The notes: generated from the sequence alone by a model not told the origin. 64,000 nucleotides of DNA from Aurantiacibacter suaedae (GCF_005434915.1 NZ_SKCG01000003.1:496001-560000); one strand, 5' to 3'. Counted from the first letter of the stretch, positions 17,870-25,605 are shown. Numbers and translations are program-made.

Positions 17870-18723
17870 AGGCCGAATCTCGCGATCTTGCTATAGGCCG
17901 AGGCGACATGCGCCGGGGCGGAACCGGAATTGGGGTTGGAGCCGAAAGTGCTGGTCAGCACCTGGGCCATGCTCGGCCGGGCGGCGGGTGCGGCAGTGGC
18001 CTTTCCCGCGGAGGACTGCATAGCGGGTGCGCCCCATCCGCCCGCGTGGGAGGGGAAGGGGCCGTAGCCACCCAGTCCGCTGCCCGCCTTTTCCAGCTTG
18101 TTGGCAAACAGCTCGCGCACCTCGCCCAGTGAACGGGCGCGGCCCTTGTCGTAAAACACGCCGCGATTGGCCCCGGCAGCGCGGGGGAACAGGCTTGCCG
18201 CCTCCCGGCCAGGATCTGCCGCATGGGCGGCAATGAACTCGCGAGCCCCGGCAGCGCCGAGGAAGTGGGCAAGATAAAGCTCGGTATGATCGGGCGCGCG
18301 GCCGAAGGTCTGCTGGAGATAGGCGGCGTTGTCGCCCGCCAGTTCGCCCGCCATCAGCGAGGCGGCCTCGGGGTTGTAGCGCAGCTCCATGATCGCGCTG
18401 GCCATCGAGGGATCGGTGATCCGCGCGCGGCCTCCGTTGGAGGAAATGGCGTCTGCCGCCCAGCCCAGCCCGTGCGCCGTGCCGTGGCGATCCAGCGTGT
18501 TGAGCCAGGTCTGGTTGGTAAACTGGTAAAGCCCGGCGGCAGAGGAAGTGCGCGCCTTGGCCGAAGGGTCCAGCGCACTTTCCACCTTCGCCTGGGCCAT
18601 CAGATAGTCGAAATCGACCGAGGTTCGCGTCGAGGCCTCGGCAATTGCTGCCTGCACCCGCGCGTTGCGCGGCGCTGGTGCAGCAATAGCGGCCTGCAGG
18701 CCCGATCGCTGGATTGTCGACAC
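17866..18723 (-). CDS. Flagellar operon lytic transglycosylase (SLT domain)
   Basis: Peptidoglycan lytic transglycosylase of 285 residues. The catalytic region AKVESALDPSA with Glu48 is followed by SSAAGLYQFTNQTW, the usual Slt signature. No signal peptide is visible: the N-terminus is polar, so it may leave the cell through the flagellar export apparatus. It probably opens the wall for the rod, the job done by the C-terminal half of FlgJ in enterics, since FlgJ here (26705) lacks that half. GTG start, GGGGAG about 9 bases upstream; a strong sigma-54 promoter lies at 18759-18774. The C-terminal about 90 residues are low-complexity. Confidence 0.85.
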   Translation of the reverse strand: MSTIQRSGLQAAIAAPAPRNARVQAAIAEASTRTSVDFDYLMAQAKVESALDPSAKARTSSAAGLYQFTNQTWLNTLDRHGTAHGLGWAADAISSNGGRARITDPSMASAIMELRYNPEAASLMAGELAGDNAAYLQQTFGRAPDHTELYLAHFLGAAGAREFIAAHAADPGREAASLFPRAAGANRGVFYDKGRARSLGEVRELFANKLEKAGSGLGGYGPFPSHAGGWGAPAMQSSAGKATAAPAARPSMAQVLTSTFGSNPNSGSAPAHVASAYSKIARFGL

Positions 18724-18758
18724 TTGGCTTATCTCCCCGTGGGTAACGGGAATGACTA

Positions 18759-18774
18759 AGCAAGTGCCGTGCCA
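18759..18774 (-). promoter_or_regulatory. Sigma-54 (-24/-12) promoter for LT-flhA-fliA
   Basis: Read on the minus strand, TGGCAC-GGCAC-TTGCT matches the consensus TGGCAC-N5-TTGCW exactly. It lies 36 bases upstream of the lytic transglycosylase GTG. It is almost the same as the flgB promoter at 21373. Confidence 0.9.
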
Positions 18775-18811
18775 AACTGAGAGGAGACGTTAGGCCAGCG
18801 TCAGCTCAGGC

Positions 18812-19132
18812 CTAGCGCGGCATCATCTCCATCCGCTCGACGGGAGCGGCATAGAGAAAGCTGTTGCCGGTCAGCGAGCCGAGACGCGCCTGCACATTGT
18901 CGGCAATCATGTTGCGCAGCTTGCGATTTACCTCGTTCATGCGGCGCACAGCGTTCAGCAGGCCTTCGCATTCCTCGTCGAGGTCTTCGCGCGCGACGGT
19001 TTCAAGCTCGGTGCAAATGCGCTGCTTGCCATCGGCACAGGTGATGATGCGCTCGAGGTCGAGCCCGGCGAGGGCTGCGCGCTCGCTTTCGAGGATGGCG
19101 AGCATCTGCCGCAGGTTTTCTGCAAGGTGCAT
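18812..19132 (-). CDS. flgN: FlgN-like flagellar export chaperone
   Basis: Predicted cytosolic chaperone of 106 residues for hook-associated proteins FlgK and FlgL. It is an all-helical, charged protein ('LRQMLAILESERAAL', 'GLLNAVRRMNEVNRKLRNM') of the right size, and sits directly after flgM, the usual flgM-flgN order. Its ATG overlaps the flgM stop (TAATG). FlgN sequences diverge strongly, so the name rests partly on position. Confidence 0.75.
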   Translation of the reverse strand: MHLAENLRQMLAILESERAALAGLDLERIITCADGKQRICTELETVAREDLDEECEGLLNAVRRMNEVNRKLRNMIADNVQARLGSLTGNSFLYAAPVERMEMMPR

Positions 19133-19437
19133 TACGAGTCCTTTTTACCCTCGATGAGAATGAAGCGAGAGGCGATCATGGCATCGGCCACGCTGGCGGG
19201 AACGAGCGGGTAGGTGCCCTCCTTCAGCGCAGTGCGAATCTGGCTCACTCGGTCGGTATCGACCGGCGCGCTCGAGCCTGCGGACAGGCTTTCCGAGCGG
19301 CTGACCATTTCGGCCTCGGTCCGCGGCGCGGGCGCCGGGGTAGGGGCCGAAGGGGTGGGGGCGGACGAGACCGTCCGCTGCGGTTCGCTGCCAAGCGGGC
19401 GGCTCCTGGCAACAGAGTTGATCTCGATCGGCTTCAT
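19132..19437 (-). CDS. flgM: Anti-sigma-28 factor FlgM
   Basis: Small protein of 101 residues predicted to bind FliA until the hook is finished and FlgM is exported. The first half is Pro/Ala/Ser-rich and disordered; the C-terminal half carries the FlgM pattern 'DTDRVSQIRTALKEGTYPL' followed by ASVADAMI, which forms the sigma-binding helices. AAGGA lies 6 bases before ATG 19437. A 25-bp near-palindrome (19499-19523) lies upstream. It follows flgA and precedes flgN on the same strand. Confidence 0.9.
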   Translation of the reverse strand: MKPIEINSVARSRPLGSEPQRTVSSAPTPSAPTPAPAPRTEAEMVSRSESLSAGSSAPVDTDRVSQIRTALKEGTYPLVPASVADAMIASRFILIEGKKDS

Positions 19438-19498
19438 GACTGGTCCTTTACAAGGGGTCTACGTAAAGCAGAACGGTCGTCTTATGCCGGCTTTAAGG

Positions 19499-19523
19499 CC
19501 TCGGTAAAAAATTTTTGCCAAGG
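19499..19523. promoter_or_regulatory. 25-bp near-palindrome between flgA and flgM
   Basis: CCTCGGTAAAAA-ATTTTTGCCAAGG (two halves shown) is symmetric apart from G-U-type changes. It has an A-T core with no loop, so it resembles an operator more than a hairpin. A TATAAT reads leftward at about 19528-19533 nearby; no good -35 was found. Confidence 0.35.
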
Positions 19524-19538
19524 TGGCATTATAGCGGC

Positions 19539-20054
19539 CTAGCGTACGGCGACGCGGACCAGCCCGGCTTCCACCACGCGCGCCGTAACCACGCGGCCCT
19601 GGCGGGTGCCGTCGTCGATCTTGACGCGGATGGCCTCGCCCACCTGGCCTTCCTCAAGCGCTTCGCCACTGCGGCTTACGCGGAAACCCGCGCCGCCAGC
19701 TTCCACCCGAAGCAGATCGCGCCGCGAAACGACGGGGGCCTGTTCGGCCGCAGAAACGCTTGCCGCCGTGCGCATGATGGGCACGAATATGCGCCAGCTG
19801 CCGGGGCAGGTGACGCGCACGGCGGTCTCTCCAGCGCCGTACCAGTCGAGCGCGAGCGGGGCTGCGCACTCGGCAAGCCGCATTTGCCGGTCGACGGGTG
19901 TCTGGGCACCGCCCGACTGGCCGATCTGCGCCCCGGCGAACTGGGCGACGGCCCCGTCGATCGCGGCGAGATCATGAAATTGGCTGGCCGCAGCGGGGGC
20001 CGCAGCGAGGGCGGCAAGCGGCGCGGCAGCGGCAATTAGGGCAAGACGGCGCAT
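19539..20054 (-). CDS. flgA: Flagellar P-ring chaperone FlgA
   Basis: Periplasmic assembly protein for the P-ring (FlgI), 171 residues. A clear signal peptide is followed by a short variable region and the SAF-like C-terminal domain with 'VVSRRDLLRVEAGGAGF' and the terminal 'G-x-A-I-R-V-K ... R-V-V-x-A-R-V-V-E-A-G' pattern of FlgA. ATG at 20054 was chosen over 20090 because AAGGAG lies 7 bases upstream and the signal peptide starts there. It lies between the MotA/ExbD-like pair and flgM on the minus strand. Confidence 0.9.
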   Translation of the reverse strand: MRRLALIAAAAPLAALAAAPAAASQFHDLAAIDGAVAQFAGAQIGQSGGAQTPVDRQMRLAECAAPLALDWYGAGETAVRVTCPGSWRIFVPIMRTAASVSAAEQAPVVSRRDLLRVEAGGAGFRVSRSGEALEEGQVGEAIRVKIDDGTRQGRVVTARVVEAGLVRVAVR

Positions 20055-20119
20055 GGCGGGCTCCTTTGAAGCGGAATATCTCATGCGCATGACTATGCAA
20101 TAAGCGGGCCAGTTGTCGT

Positions 20120-20557
20120 TCAGGGCCGGCTGGCTGGTGGCGGATCATCCTGCACCAGGCTCACCATGGTTCCGCTGCGATCGCCTTCGGCAATCGTTAT
20201 CCGCGCGCGGCTGCCTTCGCTGCCGCTCTCGGCGCGCAGGGTCGATGCAGTGGCGAGGGCCTCGTCGAAGCCGCCCTTGGCATAGGTGATGACGATGGCA
20301 AGCCGCTGGCTTTCGTCGGGCGTCTGTTCGGCCAGCCATTCGGCAAGCGGCGGCGCGGCGGGGCCAGGGCTCCACATTGTGAGCGAGACGTCGGCGGTTT
20401 CGCCGGTGTCGACAGCATCGCCCTCGCGCGGGGCGCGGGTCGCGGCGGCAACGGGTGCGGGGCTTTCGTCGAGCGCCGAGGCTGCCACGAGGAACAGTAT
20501 CAGAGAGAGGTCCGCGAGCACCGTTTGCCAGCGCGCGTTGGTGGACGAGAAAATCAC
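20120..20557 (-). CDS. Short ExbD/MotB-like membrane protein
   Basis: Protein of 145 residues with a single N-terminal helix, WQTVLADLSLILFLVAASAL, in which Asp16 sits where ExbD, TolR and MotB keep their proton-binding Asp at the start of the helix. The rest is periplasmic, but no OmpA-like peptidoglycan-binding domain is present, unlike MotB at 30201. GTG start overlaps the stop of the MotA-like gene (GTGA). It probably forms a channel with that protein; whether it powers the flagellum, a TonB-like system or something else is unknown. Confidence 0.7.
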   Translation of the reverse strand: MIFSSTNARWQTVLADLSLILFLVAASALDESPAPVAAATRAPREGDAVDTGETADVSLTMWSPGPAAPPLAEWLAEQTPDESQRLAIVITYAKGGFDEALATASTLRAESGSEGSRARITIAEGDRSGTMVSLVQDDPPPASRP

Positions 20558-21210
20558 GCCGCGCCCTTGTGCAGCACGGTCAGCGGCTCAGCTTCGCGCA
20601 GCCGTGGCATGGCGATGTGCGCGTGCATTTCGAGCCATTCGAAAACTTCCTCGCGCGCATCGTCTTCATTGCGCGCGCGCCGGTCTATCAGTCCGGCAAG
20701 CGGAATGAAGACGAAGTTGGCCAGCGCCACGCCGGTCAATGTGGTGCCAACGGCCATGCCGATGGCCCCGGTGAGCGAGGTTCCCCCTGCTATTGAGGGC
20801 GACAGGGTGGCAAGCGAGATCAGCGTACCTGCCAGGCCCATCATTTGCGCCAGCTCCGCGGCCTGATTGCACACCTGCCGCGCGGTGGCCGACTGCGAAA
20901 ACCGGCGCGAGCGGCAGGCGTCGTGCTCCACCATAAGCGCCTCGAGCGAGCGAGCGCGGATCATGGCATTGGTAGAACGGTCGAATTCGGGATCGCTGCT
21001 GGCGGCAGGTACCGCGCGCACAATTCCATCCTTGCGCAGGTCGCCCATCTGCCGAGCCAGCTCTGCGCGCGTCTGCACCGGGTCAAACGGCTTTTTCAGC
21101 AGCGCTGCGCATTGCGCAAGGCAAACCCGGCTGTTGCGCAGACCTGCCTGTAGCACTGTTGCCAGCAGCGTGAAGCCGACGACAATGGCTATGGAAGTCA
21201 GGTCGGGCAA
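20554..21210 (-). CDS. MotA/TolQ/ExbB-like proton channel protein
   Basis: Membrane protein of 218 residues with one N-terminal helix and two C-terminal helices in the region MMGLAGTLISLATLSPSI ... TTLTGVALANFVFIPLAGL, the arrangement of the MotA/TolQ/ExbB channel domain. It is distinct from the standard MotA at 29336. TTG at 21210 is the best start: GGAG lies 7 bases upstream, and the protein then begins PDLTSIAIVVGF. An ATG at 21246 adds 12 residues but has no ribosome site. It is the first gene of the minus-strand flgA-flgM-flgN group and is divergent from flgB. Confidence 0.75.
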   Translation of the reverse strand: MPDLTSIAIVVGFTLLATVLQAGLRNSRVCLAQCAALLKKPFDPVQTRAELARQMGDLRKDGIVRAVPAASSDPEFDRSTNAMIRARSLEALMVEHDACRSRRFSQSATARQVCNQAAELAQMMGLAGTLISLATLSPSIAGGTSLTGAIGMAVGTTLTGVALANFVFIPLAGLIDRRARNEDDAREEVFEWLEMHAHIAMPRLREAEPLTVLHKGAA

Positions 21211-21372
21211 AGTGGTGCTCCTGCGGCGCGCGGGGTGGTGTCGCATTCAAGCACGGCAATCGGCCAAGGTTTTTCAGGGGGAGCGGCGAAGAATTGCCGG
21301 TTTCCGGCGAATGGTTGCCGCATCGCCGCTGCCGCCTCCGGATCCGATTGGATTTCTGCGCCAAAAAGGAAT

Positions 21373-21388
21373 TGGCACGGTGCTTGCT
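21373..21388 (+). promoter_or_regulatory. Sigma-54 (-24/-12) promoter for flgB operon
   Basis: TGGCAC-GGTGC-TTGCT matches the sigma-54 consensus fully and lies 41 bases before flgB. CGGCAA/TTGCCG hexamers occur upstream at 21254, 21294 and 21315 and may be activator sites. Confidence 0.9.
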
Positions 21389-21428
21389 GGGTTATCGGCG
21401 GATCGTAATCCAGCACGGGAAAATTATC

Positions 21429-21776
21429 ATGAGCGATCGCCTGTTTGGCATCCACGGCACAGCACTTCAATTGCGCTCCCAGCGTATGGAGCTGCTCGCG
21501 TCGAACATCGCCAACGCCGCCACGCCCGGATACAAAGCGCGCGACATCGACTTTCGTGCCGCGCTCGCCGCGAGTGAGGGTGGGCAGTCGATCGATCAGG
21601 CGCAGGCCGGTGCGATGCGCTATCGCCGCCCGGTCATGCCCAGCCTTGATGGCAACACGGTCGAGATGGGCGTCGAGCAGACGGCCTTTGCCGAAAACGC
21701 GGTCGGTTACGCTACCACGCTCGAGCTGCTGCGCGGACGGGTCGATACCATCAAGCGCGCGCTGCGGGGCGACTGA
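21429..21776 (+). CDS. flgB: Flagellar basal-body rod protein FlgB
   Basis: Proximal rod subunit, 115 residues. The N-terminus 'LFGIHGTALQLRSQRMELLASNIANAATPGYKARDID' (read in parts) carries the rod/hook family signature ASNIANAATPGYKARDIDF, and the C-terminus LRGRVDTIKRALRG forms the partner coiled coil. It is exported by the flagellar apparatus without a signal peptide. ATG 21429 is the first gene behind the sigma-54 promoter; the ribosome site is weak (GGGA). flgC starts 2 bases after its stop. Confidence 0.95.
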   Translation: MSDRLFGIHGTALQLRSQRMELLASNIANAATPGYKARDIDFRAALAASEGGQSIDQAQAGAMRYRRPVMPSLDGNTVEMGVEQTAFAENAVGYATTLELLRGRVDTIKRALRGD

Positions 21777-21778
21777 CG

Positions 21779-22180
21779 ATGGGCCCCGCAAACATCTTCG
21801 AACTCGCCCAGCGCGCGATGTCCGCCCAGACGGTGCGGATGAACGCGGCCGCTTCGAACATGGCCAATGCCGGCAGTGCTGCCGCCACCGAAGAAGAGGC
21901 CTATCGCCCGCTGCGCCCGGTCTTCGCCGAGGAACTGGGCGCGGTAGAAAGCCTGCGGGGTGTTTCGGTGCAGGCGGTGCGCCGCGCCGATGTCGCGCCG
22001 ACCAAGATGCACCAGCCCGGCCACCCGTTGGCCGATGAAAACGGCGATGTCTGGGTCAGCCCGGTCGATGAGACCGAAGAGATGGTCGAGATGCTCGAAG
22101 CCAGCAGGCAATACCGCAACATGGTGGAGGCACTCTCCACGGCCAAGCAACTGATGCTCGAAACGATGAGGATGAAATGA
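21779..22180 (+). CDS. flgC: Flagellar basal-body rod protein FlgC
   Basis: Proximal rod subunit of 133 residues. It shows the rod N-terminal signature MNAAASNMANAGSAA, the FlgC midsection 'HQPGHPLADENGDVWVSPVD' and the C-terminal 'MVEMLEASRQYRNMVEALST' heptad region. The flgD start overlaps its stop (ATGA). Length agrees with the family. Confidence 0.95.
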   Translation: MGPANIFELAQRAMSAQTVRMNAAASNMANAGSAAATEEEAYRPLRPVFAEELGAVESLRGVSVQAVRRADVAPTKMHQPGHPLADENGDVWVSPVDETEEMVEMLEASRQYRNMVEALSTAKQLMLETMRMK

Positions 22181-22509
22181 CCGTAACTTCCGCGACGGCG
22201 TCAAACAGCGCTAGTGCCACGAGCCAGAACACCAACGCCGCAGGGCGCGGCTATGCCGACCTGGGGCAGGGCGATTTCTTCCGTCTGCTCACAACCCAGC
22301 TGATGCAGCAGGATCCGACTAACCCGGTCGATAACACCGAAATGCTGGCGCAGATGGCGCAGTTCACCGCCATGTCGAACAGCAGCGAGATGAGCGACAC
22401 GCTCAAGGAAATCAGCAGCAAGCTCGATATGCTCAACGCCACGCAGTCGGCCGCCGCTGCTGCCGATGCGGCTCGCGATGCGGCGGCTGCCACCGCAACC
22501 GACGCCTGA
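22177..22509 (+). CDS. flgD: Short FlgD, hook-cap N-terminal domain only
   Basis: Hook assembly scaffold protein of only 110 residues; enteric FlgD has about 230. The conserved hook-capping segment is present: DFFRLLTTQLMQQDPTNPVD followed by NTEMLAQMAQFTAMS. The Ig-like and tudor-like C-terminal domains that normally form the cap body are missing, and the tail is an Ala-rich stretch. The next gene follows after 31 bases with its own ribosome site, so no frameshifted remainder is evident. Confidence 0.88.
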   Translation: MTVTSATASNSASATSQNTNAAGRGYADLGQGDFFRLLTTQLMQQDPTNPVDNTEMLAQMAQFTAMSNSSEMSDTLKEISSKLDMLNATQSAAAAADAARDAAAATATDA

Positions 22510-22540
22510 TCCAGACAGTTTCAAGACGGAGTAAGTTACA

Positions 22541-23353
22541 ATGTCCTTCTACACCTCTCTTAGTGGTCTCAAGAATGCCCAGACCGATCTGGGCGTGATC
22601 AGCCACAACATCGCCAACGTGGAGACATACGGCTTCAAGCAGTCGTCGACACAGTTCAGCGACATCGTGGTCGGTTCGGCCTTCAGCAACCCGAAGCTCA
22701 CCCAAGGCATCGGTGCCTCGGTCGAAGCGATCGTGCAGAACTTCAAGCTCGGCCCGATTGAGCAAACCGGCGCTGCGCTCGACGTGGCGATTGCCGGCGA
22801 TGGCTTCTTCTCGACCGTCAGCGCGGCCAGCGGCAACACACTCTATACCCGCAACGGCTCGTTCCAGATGGACGCCAACGGGTTCATCCACGATGGCAGT
22901 GACAACCGGTTGCAGGTTTTTCCGACCGATGCCGCTGGCACCGTCACCTCGACCACTCCTGTTTCGGCCCAGGTCCCGCAGACCAACGCTGCCGGCTCTG
23001 AGTTCGTGTCGGTGACTGTGGAAGAGAACGGCAACGTCAACGCCGGCTATGCAGATGGCTCGGTTGTGGCGATCGGTAAGGTCGCACTTGCTAGCTTCAC
23101 CACTCCGACTGGCCTTAAGCAGGTGGGTTCTTCGAACTGGCAAACGTCCGGCCTTTCCGGCCCGGCGAAGATGGGGCAGCCGGGCGTCGGTCTCTACGGC
23201 GGTCTGCGGTCGGGCTCGCTCGAACGTTCAAACGTGGATATTGCCGAAGAGCTGGTGAGCCTGATCACTGCCCAGCGCAACTTCCAGGCCAATGCCAAGG
23301 CAATCGATACGGCGACCCAGATCGGTCAGACCGTCATCAACCTGCGCACCTGA
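22541..23353 (+). CDS. flgE: Flagellar hook protein FlgE (short)
   Basis: Hook subunit of 270 residues, far shorter than the 400 or so of enteric FlgE. The N-terminus 'SLSGLKNAQTDLGVISHNIANVETYGFKQS' (in parts) and the C-terminus SNVDIAEELVSLITAQRNFQ are the conserved axial-protein ends; the middle has 'DVAIAGDGFFSTVSAASGN', the FlgE/F/G pattern. The reduced centre implies a minimal outer hook domain. Position after flgD identifies it as FlgE and not FlgF. GGAG lies 9 bases before the ATG. Confidence 0.9.
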   Translation: MSFYTSLSGLKNAQTDLGVISHNIANVETYGFKQSSTQFSDIVVGSAFSNPKLTQGIGASVEAIVQNFKLGPIEQTGAALDVAIAGDGFFSTVSAASGNTLYTRNGSFQMDANGFIHDGSDNRLQVFPTDAAGTVTSTTPVSAQVPQTNAAGSEFVSVTVEENGNVNAGYADGSVVAIGKVALASFTTPTGLKQVGSSNWQTSGLSGPAKMGQPGVGLYGGLRSGSLERSNVDIAEELVSLITAQRNFQANAKAIDTATQIGQTVINLRT

Positions 23354-23362
23354 GGCTAACCG

Positions 23363-24109
23363 ATGGACCGCCTGATCTACTCCGCGCTTTCGGGTATGCG
23401 CTCTTCGATGGAGAAGCAGCGCGTGCTCGCCAGCAACATGGCGAATGCCGAGACGATCGGCTTTCGCGCCGAACTGATGGATGCGCGGGCGGTTACTGTC
23501 GAAAGCCGCAACGGCTCGCTCGAAACACGCGCCATGCAAAGCAGCGCGGTGCGCGGCGCCGATATGAGCCAGGGCGAGATGACCCTCACCGGGCGTTCGC
23601 TTGACATCGCGGTCGATGGCGAGGCGCTGATAGCGGTGCAGGCCGAGGACGGTTCCGAAGCCTACACACGCCGCGGCGATCTGACGCTGACGGGCACGGG
23701 ACTATTGGTTAACGGAGAGGGCCGCCCGATCCTCGGCGATCAGGGACCGATTACGGTTCCTCCCGGAGGAGATATGGCCATCGCACCGGATGGCGTGGTG
23801 ACCGTCTCCAACCCTGCCGCACCCGAGGCCCCACCTACGGAAATAGGGCGTATCAAGCTCGCTAACCCGGTCGGCAGCCAGGTGACAAAAGGGCTCGATA
23901 ATCTTTTCCGGGTCGAGGGCGGCGGTGTCTTGCCTGCTGACCTGACCGCTACGGTAAAAACCGGATATCTCGAACAATCCAACGTGAAGTTGACGGAAGT
24001 ACTGGTTGAATTGGTCGACCAGCAGCGTCTCTTCGACATGCGAACCAAGCTGGTAGCGACCGCCAAGGAGCTCGACGAGAGCGGCGCGTCGCTGATGCGT
24101 CTGAGCTGA
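23363..24109 (+). CDS. flgF: Flagellar basal-body rod protein FlgF
   Basis: Proximal rod subunit of 248 residues. N-terminal 'LIYSALSGMRSSMEKQRVL' with ASNMANAETIGFRAEL and C-terminal 'SNVKLTEVLVELVDQQRLFD' are the axial-family ends; 'PEAPPTEIGRIKLANP' is typical of FlgF. It begins 9 bases after flgE and precedes flgG. Confidence 0.94.
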   Translation: MDRLIYSALSGMRSSMEKQRVLASNMANAETIGFRAELMDARAVTVESRNGSLETRAMQSSAVRGADMSQGEMTLTGRSLDIAVDGEALIAVQAEDGSEAYTRRGDLTLTGTGLLVNGEGRPILGDQGPITVPPGGDMAIAPDGVVTVSNPAAPEAPPTEIGRIKLANPVGSQVTKGLDNLFRVEGGGVLPADLTATVKTGYLEQSNVKLTEVLVELVDQQRLFDMRTKLVATAKELDESGASLMRLS

Positions 24110-24148
24110 TCCGGCCAGACTGACTGACGACAAGAGGGGTTACAAGCA

Positions 24149-24937
24149 ATGCCAGTTTCCGCACTACAAGTCGCACGCACCGGGCTCGAGGCTCAGGATG
24201 CACGCATGCGGGTCATCGCCAACAACCTGGCGAACGTCGGCACCACCGGCTTCAAGCGCGACCGTGCGAACTTCGCGACGCTCGCCTATCAGGACGTGCG
24301 TGTGGGCGGTGCCCGCAGCTCGGGCGAAACGGCCTATGCCACCGGCCTCAACCTCGGCACCGGCGTTGCCATTCAGTCGACCAGCCAGATCATGACGATG
24401 GGGCCGCTCAACGGCACCGGCAACGGGCTGGACCTCGCGCTCGATGGCGATGGCTACTTCGAAATTCAGATGCCGGGCGGCGAGCTTGGCTATACCCGCG
24501 CGGGCAACTTCACGCTGTCGTCTGAGGGGCAGGTCGTCACGCAGCAGGGCTATCCGCTGCAACCGGCGATCCAGATCCCCGACGGCGCACAGGCAATCAC
24601 GGTGTCGCAGGATGGCATCGTGTCGGCCATGCTGCCGGGCCAGAACGAAGCGCAGGAACTGGGAACGATCCAGGTCGCGCAGTTCACCAATCCGGCCGGC
24701 CTGCGCGCCATTGGCGACAACTTCCTGACCCCCACCGCTGCCTCCGGCCCGGCCCAGCTCGGCGCCCCCGGCGAGAACGGCCGCGGCAATGTCCGGCAGG
24801 GTATGCTCGAAGGCTCCAACGTCAACGTGGTGGAAGAGCTGGTCGACATGATCGAGGCTCAGCGCGCTTACGAAATCAATTCCAAGATGGTCAGCGCGGT
24901 CGACGAAATGCTGCGCAACGCCAACCAGACGCTGTGA
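24149..24937 (+). CDS. flgG: Flagellar distal rod protein FlgG
   Basis: Distal rod subunit of 262 residues, the usual length. Key marks are 'ALQVARTGLEAQDARMRVIANNLANVGTTGFKRDRA' (in parts), 'GNGLDLALDGDGYFEIQMPG', 'YTRAGNFTLSSEGQVVT' and the C-terminal 'SNVNVVEELVDMIEAQRAYE'. GAGGGG lies 9 bases before the ATG. flgH begins 9 bases after its stop. Confidence 0.97.
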   Translation: MPVSALQVARTGLEAQDARMRVIANNLANVGTTGFKRDRANFATLAYQDVRVGGARSSGETAYATGLNLGTGVAIQSTSQIMTMGPLNGTGNGLDLALDGDGYFEIQMPGGELGYTRAGNFTLSSEGQVVTQQGYPLQPAIQIPDGAQAITVSQDGIVSAMLPGQNEAQELGTIQVAQFTNPAGLRAIGDNFLTPTAASGPAQLGAPGENGRGNVRQGMLEGSNVNVVEELVDMIEAQRAYEINSKMVSAVDEMLRNANQTL

Positions 24938-24945
24938 GGCGACAA

Positions 24946-25605
24946 ATGAAAAAGATTGCACTGTCAGCTGTTTGCTGCGCCACCATGCTGGCGGGCTGCA
25001 CCACCTCGCGCCCTGCTGGCTATTCGGCCACACTGGCCCCGCCGCCGCCGGTGGAGCAGATTATCGCGCCCGCCGATGGCGCGATCTTCTCCAGCTATTC
25101 GGGCTATGCTCCGCTGCACTATGGCCAGCGCGCCGCGCGTGTGGGCGATCTGGTTACTGTGGTGTTAACCGAGCGCACTCAGTCGAGCAAAGGCACCTCG
25201 GCCAGCTCCGACCGTCAAGGCAGCTTCAACATCACGCCGCCGGCAATCGGGCCGTTCTCGTTCGACCCCGGCAACCTTAATTCGGGCGCTTCCGGGTCGT
25301 TCTCCGGTGGGGGCGATGCCAGCCAGACCAATTCGCTGAGCGGCACCATCACCGTCACCATTGCCGAGGTGATGCCCAATGGCGTGGCGCGCATTCGCGG
25401 AGAAAAGCTGATGAACTTCAGTCAGGGTGAGGAATGGGTCCAGCTTGCTGGCCTTATCCGCCTGGCCGATATCGATGCCGACAACCGCATCGCATCGAGC
25501 CGCGTGGCCGACGCGCAGATCGCCTATTCGGGCAGCGGCCACTTCCAGCGCGCCTCGCGCCCCGGCTGGTTGAGCCAGTTCTTCGCGATGGTGAGCCCTT
25601 TCTGA
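24946..25605 (+). CDS. flgH: Flagellar L-ring lipoprotein FlgH
   Basis: Outer-membrane L-ring subunit of 219 residues. A lipoprotein signal with LAGC (Cys17-18 region) is followed by the conserved 'ARVGDLVTVVLTERTQSSKGTSA', 'NSLSGTITVTIAEVMPNG' and the 'EEWVQLAGLIRLADIDADN' block of FlgH. ATG 24946 is preferred over the GTG at 24934 because GAGG lies 6 bases upstream. Its stop overlaps the flgI start (TGATG). Confidence 0.95.
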   Translation: MKKIALSAVCCATMLAGCTTSRPAGYSATLAPPPPVEQIIAPADGAIFSSYSGYAPLHYGQRAARVGDLVTVVLTERTQSSKGTSASSDRQGSFNITPPAIGPFSFDPGNLNSGASGSFSGGGDASQTNSLSGTITVTIAEVMPNGVARIRGEKLMNFSQGEEWVQLAGLIRLADIDADNRIASSRVADAQIAYSGSGHFQRASRPGWLSQFFAMVSPF

